A stretch of 64,000 bases of DNA from Rhizobiales bacterium CCH3-A5 (GCA_001556025.1 LSIB01000159.1:1-64000), one strand, 5' to 3'; positions 16,922-26,363 are shown, numbered from the stretch's first letter. The notes: a model not told the origin generated them from the sequence alone. Translations and numbers: made by a program.

Positions 16922-19153
16922 ATGGAGTTCAGGAAGCGACGGTGGACGACCCAGGCGAAGCGCTTCGCGCTCGCTTTCGACTCATGGGTCGACGCCGGGC
17001 TCTGGGGCGCGGGGCGGGGGCTCGGCGAGCGCTATGAGCGCTTCCGCAGCATCATGGACCGCCTCACAGTCACCGGCGGCAAGCGGCTGGCGGCCGAATT
17101 CGCCAGCGAAGGCCTGAATGTCGGCATCGCCGGCGCGTTCATCATGCTGGCGCTGGCCATTCCGGCCTTTCAGGAGGGCCGCGAGGAGGCGCTGAAGCAC
17201 CAGGTCTTCGCCGTGACCTTCCTCGACCGCTACGGCTCCGAGATCGGCCATCGCGGCGCGCGCCACGACGATTCGCTGAAGCTGGAGGAGATGCCGGACC
17301 ATTTGATAAAGGCGGTTCTGGCGACCGAGGACCGGCGCTTCTACGACCATTTCGGCATCGACGTGTTCGGCACCTTCCGGGCGCTCAGCGTCAATGCGCG
17401 CGCGTCGGGCGTGGTGCAGGGCGGCTCCTCGCTGACGCAGCAGCTTGCCAAGAACCTGTTCCTGACCAATGAGCGCTCGCTCGACCGTAAGATCAAGGAG
17501 GCCTTCCTCTCGATCTGGCTCGAATACCGGCTGACCAAGAACGAGATCCTGAAGCTCTATCTCGACCGCGCCTATATGGGCGGCGGCACCTTCGGGGCGG
17601 CGGCGGCGGCGGAATACTATTTCGGCAAATCGGTCAAGGACGTCACCGTGGCCGAGGCCGCGATGCTGGCCGGGCTGTTCAAGGCTCCGACGAAGTACGC
17701 GCCTCACGTCAACCTGCCCGCCGCCCGCGCGCGCGCCAACGACGTGCTCAACGCCATGGTCGACGCCGGCTTCATGACTGCCGGCCAGGTCGACAGCGCC
17801 AAGCGCAATCCGGCGACGCCGATCGACCGCAGGCGCGATTCGAGCCCGGACTATTATCTCGACTGGGCCTTCGACGAGATCAGGAAGCTCGCCGACGACG
17901 GCAAGCTCGGCCCCGAGCGCGTGCTGACGGTGAAGACGCCGCACGACCCCGCGATCCAGGAGCGCGCCGACGAGGCGATCGAATCGATCCTGCGCCAGCA
18001 CGGCCCCGGCTACCGGGCCAAGCAGGCGGCGACCACGATCATGGACGCGGACGGCGCGGTGCGCGCCATGGTGGGCGGCCGCGACTACGGCGCGAGTCAG
18101 TTCAACCGCGCGACCTCGAGCCTTCGCCAGCCCGGCTCCTCTTTCAAGCCCTATGTCTACGCGGCGGCAATGTCGGCCGGGCTCTACCGGCCCACGACGA
18201 TCGTCACCGACCGGCCGGTCTGCATCGGCAACTGGTGCCCGAACAATTACGGCCGCTCTTTTGCCGGCTCGATGCCGCTGACGGTCGCGCTGGCGAAGTC
18301 GATCAATACGATCCCGGTTCAGATGTCGATCGCCATCGGCAAGGCTGCGGGCGAGAGCCACGAGGCGCGCGCCGCCCGTATCGGCCGGTTGAAGATCATC
18401 GAGACCAGCCGGGCGATGGGGCTCAACACGCCGCTGACCGACACCGTCTCGCTGCCGATCGGCGCGGCCGAGGTCACGGTCATCGATCAGGCCGCCGCCT
18501 ACGCCGTCTTCGCCAATGGCGGCAAGCGCGCGAAACCCTATGCCGCCACCGAGATCAGGAACTCGCATGGCGAGGTGATCTACCGGCACGACCGCGACGA
18601 GCCCGCGCCTGCCCAGGTTTTGAGCACGCAGGTCGCCAACGACATCAACTTCATGCTCTCCAAGGTGCCGACCGAGGGAACCGGCCGGCGCGCGGCGCTG
18701 GAAGGCGTCGTCACCGCCGGCAAGACCGGCACGACCAACGGCTACAAGGACGCCTGGTATGTCGGCTATTCCGGCAACCTCGTCGGCGCGGTCTGGTACG
18801 GGAACGACGATTCGTCGGAGACCAACAACATGACCGGCGGCTCGCTGCCGGCCATGACATGGAAGGAGATCATGCAGTTCGCCCACCAGGGGCTGGAACT
18901 GAAGCCGATCCCCGGCGTCGCGCCGCCCGTGGTCGATCCGAAGGCTGCGGCCATCGCGAAGGCCGCGACGCCGACACCCGCGCAGGCCGGCGCTCCGGCC
19001 GGCCCCGGCGCCGGTCACATGCCGCGCCAGTCCTTCGAGGCGCTCACGGCGGTCGGCTCGATGTTCAAGGCGGTCGAGCCGGCGCGCGTCGCGGGCGCGT
19101 CGGTGCAGGCGGGGATCAGGGAACTGAGCGGGGCAGGGACGCGGTTGCGGTGA
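16922..19153 (+). CDS. Class A penicillin-binding protein (PBP1 family)
   Basis: About 743 residues from the ATG at 16922; an in-frame ATG at 16808 would add 38 residues with little conservation. There is one membrane segment at about residues 65-85. The GT51 transglycosylase domain has the catalytic Glu in ATEDRRFYDHFG and GGSSLTQQLAKNLFL. The transpeptidase domain has SSFKP (SxxK), AKSINT (SxN) and AGKTGTTN (KTGT). It polymerises and cross-links peptidoglycan at the inner membrane. The C-terminus is Ala/Pro-rich. No clear operon partner. Confidence 0.93.
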   Translation: MEFRKRRWTTQAKRFALAFDSWVDAGLWGAGRGLGERYERFRSIMDRLTVTGGKRLAAEFASEGLNVGIAGAFIMLALAIPAFQEGREEALKHQVFAVTFLDRYGSEIGHRGARHDDSLKLEEMPDHLIKAVLATEDRRFYDHFGIDVFGTFRALSVNARASGVVQGGSSLTQQLAKNLFLTNERSLDRKIKEAFLSIWLEYRLTKNEILKLYLDRAYMGGGTFGAAAAAEYYFGKSVKDVTVAEAAMLAGLFKAPTKYAPHVNLPAARARANDVLNAMVDAGFMTAGQVDSAKRNPATPIDRRRDSSPDYYLDWAFDEIRKLADDGKLGPERVLTVKTPHDPAIQERADEAIESILRQHGPGYRAKQAATTIMDADGAVRAMVGGRDYGASQFNRATSSLRQPGSSFKPYVYAAAMSAGLYRPTTIVTDRPVCIGNWCPNNYGRSFAGSMPLTVALAKSINTIPVQMSIAIGKAAGESHEARAARIGRLKIIETSRAMGLNTPLTDTVSLPIGAAEVTVIDQAAAYAVFANGGKRAKPYAATEIRNSHGEVIYRHDRDEPAPAQVLSTQVANDINFMLSKVPTEGTGRRAALEGVVTAGKTGTTNGYKDAWYVGYSGNLVGAVWYGNDDSSETNNMTGGSLPAMTWKEIMQFAHQGLELKPIPGVAPPVVDPKAAAIAKAATPTPAQAGAPAGPGAGHMPRQSFEALTAVGSMFKAVEPARVAGASVQAGIRELSGAGTRLR

Positions 19154-19242
19154 CGACCATTTCGTGCGGTTGACGCCGCCGCCCCGTCCGTTTCAACTCC
19201 CGCCATCGCCGCATCGCCGGCCAGAAACGGACTGCTCCGCCC

Positions 19243-19818
19243 GTGCGCGTCGCCCATCTCTCCTATGTCGTGCTGCTGGGCGCCGGGCTCGGGCTCGTCT
19301 CCGCGCATCTGGCGATCGCCGGGCGGCCCGTGGTCGGGCGGGTCCAGATCGGGCCGTGGGACGCCTGGCCGAAGGGCGGCGGGCGCGACATCGACCCCTA
19401 CCTGCGGGCGCATCTCGCGCGCGGCGTGCATCTGCCGCTGGGCGCGGGCGAAGGGCTCGAACTGATCGCCGATCGCGACAGCGAGGGCCGGGGCCTCGAC
19501 GGGCGCTGCCGCTATCTCGTCAGGGGTGCGACGCCTACGACACGCGGCTGGACGCTCGGCGTCACCGACGGGGCGGGCGAGCCCTTCCGGCTGCCGCTCG
19601 ACCGCACCGGCTTCAGCCATGCCGAGATCCTGCGCGACGAAAGCGGCGCGATGGCCATCCTGGCATCGGTGACGGCGGAGCCCGGCAACTGGCTACCCTT
19701 GCCGGCGAGCGGCGGCTTCCAGTTCCGGCTCCGGCTCTACGACACGCCGATCTCCAGCCAGGCCGGCGAGCTTAGGCCCGACGTGCTCCCGGCGGTCAGA
19801 CGGCTCGACTGCCGATGA
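19243..19818 (+). CDS. DUF1214 domain protein, membrane-anchored
   Basis: 191 residues. The N-terminal hydrophobic segment (about 6-26) is followed by a beta-rich domain ending in the DUF1214 signature GNWLPLPASGGFQF and RLRLYDTP. In many bacteria DUF1214 and DUF1254 are fused in one protein of about 350-450 residues; here they are two short genes. The last four bases overlap the start of the DUF1254 gene (ATGA), which implies coupled translation and probably a joint function. The function is not known. Confidence 0.8.
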   Translation: MRVAHLSYVVLLGAGLGLVSAHLAIAGRPVVGRVQIGPWDAWPKGGGRDIDPYLRAHLARGVHLPLGAGEGLELIADRDSEGRGLDGRCRYLVRGATPTTRGWTLGVTDGAGEPFRLPLDRTGFSHAEILRDESGAMAILASVTAEPGNWLPLPASGGFQFRLRLYDTPISSQAGELRPDVLPAVRRLDCR

Positions 19819-20471
19819 GCGCGATCCACGACAGCGCTGCGCCCGAGTCCGGCGCCCCGCCCGTGCCGGAGCCGGCGCGATGGCGGCCGCTGCGGAAAAC
19901 GGGGTTTGGAGCCGGCCTGGCCCGGCTGGTTCTGCTGACGCTGGCCGGGCTCGTGCTCGCCGGCATCGTCCACATCGTCGCCGTGCTGATGATCCCGGTC
20001 CTGTCGGAGCGCGACGCGACCAGCGCCTATCTCGGCCTCGGGGTCGGCGGCAAGGCCGAACTCGTCTCCGGCCCCAAGGCCGCGCCGGGCCTGCCGGCGC
20101 CGCTGGAGGCGGACAACTCCGCCGTCATGGCCGTCTGCGGCTATGATCTCACCGCGGGGCCGATGCGCGTTGTTGCGCGCGCCGGCGCGCTGCCGCTGGG
20201 CCTGACGCTGCACCGGCGCGGCGGCGGCGTGATCTACGCGATCACCGACCGGGCGGCGATCCGGGGCGTCGTCGAATTCCTGGTGATGACGGAGGCGCAG
20301 CTCGACGAGCGCGTCGCGCGCGACGAGGAGGGCCAGACCAGCCGCGAGCTGCGCATCGTCTCCGATACCGCGCAGGGGCTGATCGTCGCGCGGGTGCTTG
20401 CGCCCCTGCCCTCGGATCGCGGCGACGCAGAAGCGCTGGCGACCGGCGTCGCCTGCGGCCTGGCGGACTGA
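19815..20471 (+). CDS. DUF1254 domain protein, membrane-anchored
   Basis: 218 residues. There is a Pro-rich cytosolic start, a membrane segment at about 35-58 (LVLLTLAGLVLAGIVHIVAV), then a soluble domain with DNSAVMAVCGYDLTAGPMRV and GVVEFLVMTEAQLDER, typical of the short rhizobial DUF1254 proteins. It starts within the stop of the DUF1214 gene. The two are expected to act together in the periplasm; the reaction is unknown. Confidence 0.8.
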   Translation: MSAIHDSAAPESGAPPVPEPARWRPLRKTGFGAGLARLVLLTLAGLVLAGIVHIVAVLMIPVLSERDATSAYLGLGVGGKAELVSGPKAAPGLPAPLEADNSAVMAVCGYDLTAGPMRVVARAGALPLGLTLHRRGGGVIYAITDRAAIRGVVEFLVMTEAQLDERVARDEEGQTSRELRIVSDTAQGLIVARVLAPLPSDRGDAEALATGVACGLAD

Positions 20472-21281
20472 TCAGCCCTTGTAGACGACCGCGTCGTCGC
20501 GCCCGCGATCGGCGGGAACCGGCGTGCCACGCCCCCCGCCGAACACGCCGATCAGCGGCAGCTTGCAGAGCGGGCCGGATTCGGCCTCCAGCGCCATGAT
20601 GGCGCGCTCGGCCCTGATCGCCTCGCGCGAGGGCGTCTCGACCACGAGATTGGCGAGCGCGTAGCGATAGCTCTCGATCCGGTAGCCAACGCGCTCGCAG
20701 ACCCAGAGGATCAGCCCCTCGTTTTCGACGACGCGGGCGAAAGCGGGATCCTGCTTCTCCGGCGGCACATAGGGCGAGCCCTCGGCGGCCTTCAGGCGCA
20801 CGCGATCAGCCGCGACGACACGGCCGGCATTGGCGCGGAAGGGGGCGAGCAGCAGTCTGTCGGCATTGGCGTCCTCCGACAGGCGGTTGTAGCGCGAGGC
20901 CTGCGAGGCGTACGAACCGCCCGTCAGCGCACGGTGATAATCGGCGATGGCGGAGGATTGGGCCTCGACCGGCAGGATGCGGGCATGGGCAAGGTCCGAG
21001 ACCTGGCGCGAAAAATAGCTGCGTTCATGGGCCGGCATGACCAGCCGCCAGGCGCGGTCGCGCAACTGGTTCTCGTCGTCGGTCATGCGGAACCAGGAGG
21101 CGGCCTCGCCGCGAAACGTCGCCGACCAGAAGCCGAGTTCAGGCGCGATCACGTCGCTCAGGATGCCGGGACGCGGGCGGCCGAGATCGCCGGTGCAGGC
21201 GCACAGGACGAGTCCGGCCAGAACCGCGCCCGCGAGGCCGCGCGGCGAGGCGGCGGTTGGCGTTGGCGCGGCCGGGATCAC
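20472..21281 (-). CDS. Lipoprotein of unknown function
   Basis: 269 residues with a lipobox (LVLCAC, lipidated Cys near residue 29). The mature part has an Arg-rich middle: WRLVMPAHERSYFSRQVSDL, then an alternating helical region and a C-terminal Gly/Pro-rich end. I recall similar conserved proteins in rhizobia but no function. The start overlaps the stop of the small gene at 21278-21496 by four bases, so it is the second gene of that unit. Its stop is adjacent to the stop of the convergent DUF1254 gene. Confidence 0.7.
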   Translation of the reverse strand: MIPAAPTPTAASPRGLAGAVLAGLVLCACTGDLGRPRPGILSDVIAPELGFWSATFRGEAASWFRMTDDENQLRDRAWRLVMPAHERSYFSRQVSDLAHARILPVEAQSSAIADYHRALTGGSYASQASRYNRLSEDANADRLLLAPFRANAGRVVAADRVRLKAAEGSPYVPPEKQDPAFARVVENEGLILWVCERVGYRIESYRYALANLVVETPSREAIRAERAIMALEAESGPLCKLPLIGVFGGGRGTPVPADRGRDDAVVYKG

Positions 21282-21496
21282 ACCGTCTGACCGGCGACGG
21301 CCTTGCGGGCCAGGCGCTTGGCGCCGGCGCTGCGCTTACGCGGCGCGGCGTCGATGGCGGGTTCGGGCTGCCGCTCATAGCGAACGCCGGTGAAGAACAG
21401 GATCGCGGCGGTCTCGCGCGGCGCGCCGGATTCGGCCTGAGCGGATTTGCGCCGCAGCGTGGCGGAGGTCGGCGCGAAGGGAATGACGATGGTCAT
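21278..21496 (-). CDS. Small basic protein, 72 aa
   Basis: Seventy-two residues starting MTIVIPFAP, with a hydrophobic core ETAAILFFTGVRYER and a basic C-terminus (RKRSAGAKRLARKA). A textbook AGGAGG Shine-Dalgarno stands seven bases before the ATG, which fixes this start over longer frames. It overlaps the lipoprotein start by four bases. No function is recognised. Confidence 0.65.
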   Translation of the reverse strand: MTIVIPFAPTSATLRRKSAQAESGAPRETAAILFFTGVRYERQPEPAIDAAPRKRSAGAKRLARKAVAGQTV

Positions 21497-21706
21497 GACG
21501 CGCCTCCTTGTCGGGCGCTGGGGGTTGTAGCGATGCAGCACCAAAGCGGTCGTCTCGAAAGCGAGCATGCCGGCATGGGAACACCGCGCGCGGAGATGCT
21601 TTTTAGGCCCGTCTGACCGCATCAGGCCGCGACATGGTTAACGCCCCATTAATGCCTCGCGATTACCCTGCCGGAAGACGCAAGAATCTCGAAAAGAGCT
21701 GCTTTC

Positions 21707-22831
21707 ATGACACCCCGCATCACCGCCGAACTCGCGCAGCTCGCCCATCTTGCGCGAGATGGCGGGCTCGATCTCAGCCAGGTTTCGCTGCGGGTGAAGG
21801 CCGACCTGCTGATGTCGATGCCGCAGCCTCCGGAGACCGACCTCGCCGCCTTCAGCGAGATCGCGACCGCGCTTTCGCCCCAGATCAACGAGGAAACCGC
21901 GATCATCCTTGCCCGCAAGCTCGCCGGCTGGCGTCACGCGCCGCGTCCGGTGCTGGCTGCGCTGCAGGCGCGCGGTGGTCGCGTGCTGGCGGCGCTGCTG
22001 CGCCACGGGATGACGCTGCCCGCAGCCGAACTCGAGGATCTGGCCGAACACGGCGCGATCGAGACCGCGCACGCCATGGCGGAGCGGAGCGACCTCACGA
22101 GCACCGCGACCCTTCTGTTGGTCGACCGGGCCGACCGCGCGCTCGATCTCGCCCTGATCGCGAATGCGTCGGCGCCGCTGCCGCGCGCCGCGCTCGATCT
22201 GCTGCTCACGCGCGCCCGGACCGAGCCCGCCTATGCCCAGGGCCTGCTGGCGCGCGGCGATCTGTCGAATGCCGATCTGGCGCCGCTGTTCCTGCTGGCG
22301 GGCACGGAGCGGCGCACCGCGATCCTCGATTCGCTCGCCGCGATCGATTCGCTGAACCCGAGCGAGCGCCGCGCGAGCGTCTCAGCCGAGCTGTTCTCAG
22401 GCTGGCTCGCCACCGCCGGCGACGACCATCGCGGCGCGTTCGGCGCGATCGCCGACCATCTGCGAGGCGGTCAGGCTCTGGCCGACGCTTTGCATGACGA
22501 CCGCTCGCGCGATCTGGCGGCGCTGGCGCTGGTCGCCTCGGGGGCCAGCGTCGAGGATGCGACGCGCTTCCTGATCCGCTTAGGCGATGCGACCGCCCAT
22601 TCCGTGCCGCGCATCTTCGCGCTGGTCGGACTGATGCGGGAGGTCAGGCCAAGCGTGGCGTTGCGTATCGTGATGCAGGTCGCTGGCGGCGGCATGCAGC
22701 CCGCCGGGCGCAAGGGCCAGCACCAGCCGGCGATGGCGCCCGGCGGCACGCCCTCGCGCGCCGGGGCCGCGCGTCAGGACAGCCCGCAGCTCGTCAGCGA
22801 GATCATGCGGAAATTCGGGCTCAGGCGCTGA
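21707..22831 (+). CDS. DUF2336 domain protein
   Basis: 374 residues, almost all alpha-helical and very rich in Ala and Leu, with HEAT-like helical repeats (LLARGDLSNADLAPLFLLAG and similar). It matches the DUF2336 family of alphaproteobacteria, cytoplasmic helical proteins of unknown role, some near cell-cycle or signalling genes. The C-terminal 40 residues are Gly/Gln/Pro-rich and probably disordered. It stands alone; the next gene is convergent, with its stop 4 bases away. Confidence 0.8.
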   Translation: MTPRITAELAQLAHLARDGGLDLSQVSLRVKADLLMSMPQPPETDLAAFSEIATALSPQINEETAIILARKLAGWRHAPRPVLAALQARGGRVLAALLRHGMTLPAAELEDLAEHGAIETAHAMAERSDLTSTATLLLVDRADRALDLALIANASAPLPRAALDLLLTRARTEPAYAQGLLARGDLSNADLAPLFLLAGTERRTAILDSLAAIDSLNPSERRASVSAELFSGWLATAGDDHRGAFGAIADHLRGGQALADALHDDRSRDLAALALVASGASVEDATRFLIRLGDATAHSVPRIFALVGLMREVRPSVALRIVMQVAGGGMQPAGRKGQHQPAMAPGGTPSRAGAARQDSPQLVSEIMRKFGLRR

Positions 22832-22835
22832 GCGC

Positions 22836-23171
22836 CTACGGCTCCACCAATGGCAGGCGCGGGTTGCCGCTGCGATCCTCGACCTCGACCAGCCAGAGAT
22901 CGGGATCGAAGCGGCGCTCTCGCTCTACCTTCTCCTCGATGGTTGCGGGATCGCCGTCGAACACGAGCTGGAAGCGCCGCTCGCCGCCCGTCTCCGCGAG
23001 CGCCTGCGGGGCCGGGCCGTAGAGCGCCGCCGTGCCGTTGAGCCGGTCGAGCTTGACGAAGATCGCTCCGGCCTCGGCCGCGCCTCGGCGGCGCAGCACA
23101 GCGACCAGCCCGTCATGGGCCATCTGGCGCAGATAGGCCGAGACCCAGAAATCGCTGGTCAGGCGCGCCAT
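22836..23171 (-). CDS. DUF1491 family protein
   Basis: 111 residues. The pattern WVSAYLRQ near the start, GAIFVKLDRLNG in the middle and RRFDPDLWLVEVEDR toward the end is that of DUF1491, a small conserved alphaproteobacterial cytosolic protein of unknown function. It is followed on the same strand by no other gene; the membrane protein at 23195 lies 23 bases upstream and may share its transcript. Confidence 0.85.
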   Translation of the reverse strand: MARLTSDFWVSAYLRQMAHDGLVAVLRRRGAAEAGAIFVKLDRLNGTAALYGPAPQALAETGGERRFQLVFDGDPATIEEKVERERRFDPDLWLVEVEDRSGNPRLPLVEP

Positions 23172-23194
23172 GGCGCGAAACCCTTCCGAAAGGC

Positions 23195-23797
23195 TCAGTT
23201 TTCGACCGCGCGGCGCGGCGCGGCGGGCCTGGCAGCCCCGCCGCGGATCTCCGCTGGTGGACGGAAATCCTGTCCGTTGATCAGATCGGCGATCGGATCG
23301 CGGGCAGCCGCGCTGCGGGTCGGCGCGGGAGCCGGCGCAGGCGCGGCGGCGACGGGGGTTGTGCGCGGGATGCTGGTCACCGGAGCCGGCGGACGCGGCG
23401 CGGAGGCCTCCCGCGCGCCCTGCAGATCGTTCGGACGCGAGGGCGGCAGCGGAGCCGAGGTCGGGCTCACCGTGGCGGTGGCGGCCGGCTGCGCCACCGA
23501 CGGAGTCGCGGCCGGGCTTTCCTGCCGGTGCCCGGTCTGGCGTTGCGAGACAGTCGAGGACGGGGCGGAAATGATCGGGGCCGGGTGCCGCGCCTTCTGG
23601 AACAGCATGGCGTTCACCAGAATGGCAACCGCGACTGCCGAAAACAGCAGCAGAAGCAGGGTCCGGCCGGGCCTGCGCCCGACGATGCGACCGATCCGCT
23701 GCAGCAGCGAGGCCGGGGCACGGCGCGGCTGCGCCGGCCGCCTGACGGGCGCGGCCAGTGTGGCGTGGGAATGGGCGCGTGCGGCGATGGTGGACAT
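23195..23797 (-). CDS. Single-pass membrane protein with Pro/Ala-rich exterior
   Basis: 200 residues: an Arg-rich cytosolic N-terminus (about 1-48), one membrane segment (TLLLLLFSAVAVAILVNAML, about 50-70), then a low-complexity Pro/Ala/Ser/Thr region and a short conserved-looking end (DPIADLINGQDFRPP). No domain is recognised. The composition suggests a periplasmic spacer, and the C-terminal DLI motif could be a binding segment. It sits just upstream of the DUF1491 gene. Confidence 0.6.
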   Translation of the reverse strand: MSTIAARAHSHATLAAPVRRPAQPRRAPASLLQRIGRIVGRRPGRTLLLLLFSAVAVAILVNAMLFQKARHPAPIISAPSSTVSQRQTGHRQESPAATPSVAQPAATATVSPTSAPLPPSRPNDLQGAREASAPRPPAPVTSIPRTTPVAAAPAPAPAPTRSAAARDPIADLINGQDFRPPAEIRGGAARPAAPRRAVEN

Positions 23798-23819
23798 GGG
23801 CTTTTCGCTCGTGCTCAGA

Positions 23820-23920
23820 GGATGATGCCGAAAAATGCGAAGCGGTTTTCGGACGACATCATGCTCTCCCTCTTGGTTGTAGAGACGGATTCAGATTTCA
23901 GGTCGGCTCGACCTGAAATC
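23820..23920. repeat. Composite palindromic repeat
   Basis: There are two adjoining palindromes. The first (23820-23866) has the arms gatgatgccgaaaa and ttttcggacgacatcatgc, a type seen between genes in many rhizobial genomes. The second is a perfect 12-pair hairpin, gatttcaggtcg (23894-23905) and cgacctgaaatc (23909-23920), with a loop of three bases. It lies between the 3' end of the kinase gene and the start of the 23797 gene. Confidence 0.7.
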
Positions 23921-23928
23921 ATCCGGCT

Positions 23929-25725
23929 CTATGCGGTCAGACGGACGGGTTCTTTGGTCTCGAAGCCGCGCTTCGGCGCGCGGGCGAAGGTGGCGATCCT
24001 GACCGGCTGCGAGGCGCAAGCGACGCCGCCGATCGGCAGACGGACGCTGACGCGCGTGCCAGTGCCCGGCGCGCTCTCGATCGTCAGGCGGCCGCCATGC
24101 AGGCCGACCAGGCCGCGCACGACCGAGAGGCCGAGGCCGGTGCCCTCATAGGCGCGGTCATAGGAGCCCTTGGCCTGAAAGAAGGGGTCGCCGAGGCGCG
24201 GCAGGTCGCTGGCGGCGATGCCGATGCCGGTATCGGAGACCGACAGGTCGATGACGTCGCCGTCGCGCACCAGCGCGAGCACGACGCGCCCGCCCGGCGG
24301 CGTGAACTTCACCGCATTCGACAGCAGGTTGAGCATCACCTGCTTCAGCGCGCGCCGGTCGCCGAGGATCGGCGGCAGCTCCGGACCGATCACCCGCTCC
24401 AGCGCGACCTGCCCGGTTTCGGCGCGCAGCGCAACCAGCGTGCAGCAGTCGCGGGAGAGATCGTCGAGATCGAGCTGATCCTGCTCGATCGTCATCGCGC
24501 CGCTTTCGATCTTCGAGATGTCGAGCAGCGTATTGACCACGTCGAGCAGGTGATGGCCGGAATCATGGATGATCCTGGCGTATTCCTGCCGGCGCTCGGC
24601 GTCGAGAACGCCATGGGCATCCGTGCTCAGCATCTCCGAGAAGCCGATGATGGCGTTGAGCGGGGTGCGCAGTTCGTGACTGACCGTCGCCAGGAACTGA
24701 CCCTTGACGTCGCTCGCCTGCAGCGCCTCGGCATGGCCGCGGGCGCGCTCCTCGTCGAGCGCGCGGCGCGCCGTGATGTCGCGCGTCACGCAGACCACGG
24801 CTGCGCCGTCGCTTGGGCCGGCATTGGCGATGCGGTGGGCATGCATTTCCAGCCAAAGCGCGACCGGAGCCTCGCCTTCGCCCGGCACGAAAAGAGTGCG
24901 GAAGCAGGCGGTGGTGTGGCCCGCGCCATGGGCGGCGTCGCTCAGCGCCTTCAGGAACAGCGGCCGGTCGGCGATGTGGACGCGGTCGAACAGGCCCCGG
25001 CCATGCAGTTCGGCCGGCTCGGCCCCGGCGAGCGCTTTCGCCGCCGCATTGGCGAAGACCACCGCGCCGCTGGCGTCATGCCAGGTGACGAGATCGCCGA
25101 CATGGTCGAGCAGGAGCTGGGCGCGGGCGTCGGAGGCGCGGTGCTCGCGCAACTCGTCGTCGCGGCGGCGCAGGAAGCCGACCGCGATCGCCATGGAATG
25201 CAGGATCGCGATGGTGACGAAAGCCGGCATCATGCCCGACGTCCAGGGCGCGGGCGCGGCGAAGGCGCCGAATTGGTGCAGCGTCATGACGCTCGCCAGC
25301 GCGAGGGCGGCGATCGCGCTGGCCCTCGCGACGAAGGGACGCGAGCCGAAGAACGTTGCCTCGGCCGGTATGGCGGCGAGCCAGAGCAAGAGCGGCGAGG
25401 CCGCACCCCCGGTCATGCCGGCCATGGCGCAGATGAAGATCGCGAGTGCGGCGGCCGAGATGCAATGGGCGATATCGAGGCGGCCCGTGCGCGACAGGAC
25501 GACGACCGCCAGAAGCGGCAGCGAGTTGGCGGCGACGACGAGCGCCTCGAACCCGCCGAGCGCGCCGCGCCAGGCGAGATAGGCGGGAGCCAGACCCAGG
25601 CCGAGCGCGCCGACGCCGAGCCGCGTCAGCATGAAGCGCTCATGCCGCATCCGCTCCAGCGAATTCGACAGCACCGATGGATGCACCATCGCCGCCACCT
25701 GTGTCCTGATCGCCCTGATGGCCAT
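23929..25725 (-). CDS. PAS-domain membrane sensor histidine kinase
   Basis: 598 residues. About five or six membrane segments lie between residues 30 and 190. A PAS domain follows (about 205-330, DHVGDLVTWHDASGAVVFAN), then HisKA with the phospho-accepting His in SHELRTPLNAIIGFSEML. The ATPase domain has the N box (NLLSNAVKFTPPGG), DTGIGI and GTGLGLSVVRGL. Architecture and kinase core resemble the PleC/DivJ group of alphaproteobacterial cell-cycle kinases, but that assignment is only a suggestion. No receiver domain and no response regulator nearby, so it is an orphan kinase. The start at 25725 keeps the conserved VHPSV region; 25689 is an alternative. Confidence 0.88.
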   Translation of the reverse strand: MAIRAIRTQVAAMVHPSVLSNSLERMRHERFMLTRLGVGALGLGLAPAYLAWRGALGGFEALVVAANSLPLLAVVVLSRTGRLDIAHCISAAALAIFICAMAGMTGGAASPLLLWLAAIPAEATFFGSRPFVARASAIAALALASVMTLHQFGAFAAPAPWTSGMMPAFVTIAILHSMAIAVGFLRRRDDELREHRASDARAQLLLDHVGDLVTWHDASGAVVFANAAAKALAGAEPAELHGRGLFDRVHIADRPLFLKALSDAAHGAGHTTACFRTLFVPGEGEAPVALWLEMHAHRIANAGPSDGAAVVCVTRDITARRALDEERARGHAEALQASDVKGQFLATVSHELRTPLNAIIGFSEMLSTDAHGVLDAERRQEYARIIHDSGHHLLDVVNTLLDISKIESGAMTIEQDQLDLDDLSRDCCTLVALRAETGQVALERVIGPELPPILGDRRALKQVMLNLLSNAVKFTPPGGRVVLALVRDGDVIDLSVSDTGIGIAASDLPRLGDPFFQAKGSYDRAYEGTGLGLSVVRGLVGLHGGRLTIESAPGTGTRVSVRLPIGGVACASQPVRIATFARAPKRGFETKEPVRLTA

Positions 25726-26066
25726 GAATATCCGCAACGCCTTGACCTGTGCAGGCCTTGACGCCTGCGTTGAAGCGATCCTCGCCAGCGCCGGTTTAAG
25801 CCGGACTTAAAGGGCAGGCTGCGCAGGCGTGGCAAAGCTGTGGCGGAACGCCGCCTGGCCCAATGATCGCAATGACTTGCTGCCAGAATGAGCGCGCCGG
25901 CGAGCGCGGCCGAGTTTGCAAGCAGGGTGAACGGAAGCTGAAGACGGAGCGCGGCATTCGATTCAAATGCAAGCTCACACGCTGACGCGATCTTCGGCCC
26001 TACATGCCTATGGTCGCAACGGGATCGGGACCGGCTGCGGCCGCCCGCCGGAATGGGGATACGGAG
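25726..26066. other. Gene-free divergent region
   Basis: It holds the divergent 5' regions of the histidine kinase and the small exported protein at 26067. No gene, repeat or recognisable promoter box was found. The segment 25930-25990 is somewhat AT-richer than its surroundings. Confidence 0.4.
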
Positions 26067-26363
26067 ATGGCCTATATCCTGCGCAGCCTCGCGGTGATCG
26101 GCGTGATCGCGCTGAACTCGCCCGTGAATGGCGGCCGCTCGGACAGCGGGGGCGCTGTCGAGACCGTGCGGGCGGCGGCCAGGGTGGCAGGCCAGATCGA
26201 TGCGCGCGGCGCGATGAGCGGCGTCGCGGCGGCCCGCGAAGCGGCCGAGATCCTCGCCGGGCTGGACCCCGATACGCGTAAGCGGTTGCTCGACATGACC
26301 CTGCAGGCGGCCGCCGCGCGCCATGGCGCCAACGCGCGCGAGACCACGGCCAGCATCCGCTGA
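26067..26363 (+). CDS. Small protein with N-terminal hydrophobic segment, 98 aa
   Basis: The N-terminus MAYILRSLAVIGVIALNSPV is a weak signal sequence or membrane segment. The remainder is Ala/Arg-rich and helical, with a conserved-looking stretch LAGLDPDTRKRLLDM. No family is recognised; similar short proteins occur upstream of sufE in related bacteria as far as I recall, but I am unsure. The start at 26067 is preferred because the hydrophobic segment begins there. sufE follows 99 bases downstream on the same strand. Confidence 0.5.
   Translation: MAYILRSLAVIGVIALNSPVNGGRSDSGGAVETVRAAARVAGQIDARGAMSGVAAAREAAEILAGLDPDTRKRLLDMTLQAAAARHGANARETTASIR

Noticed and set aside
16982..19018. 678-codon frame opposite the penicillin-binding protein
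   Set aside because: Antisense shadow of an enzyme with all catalytic motifs.
24097..25761. Open frame of 554 codons opposite the histidine kinase
   Set aside because: Shadow frame; the kinase on the other strand carries all motifs.
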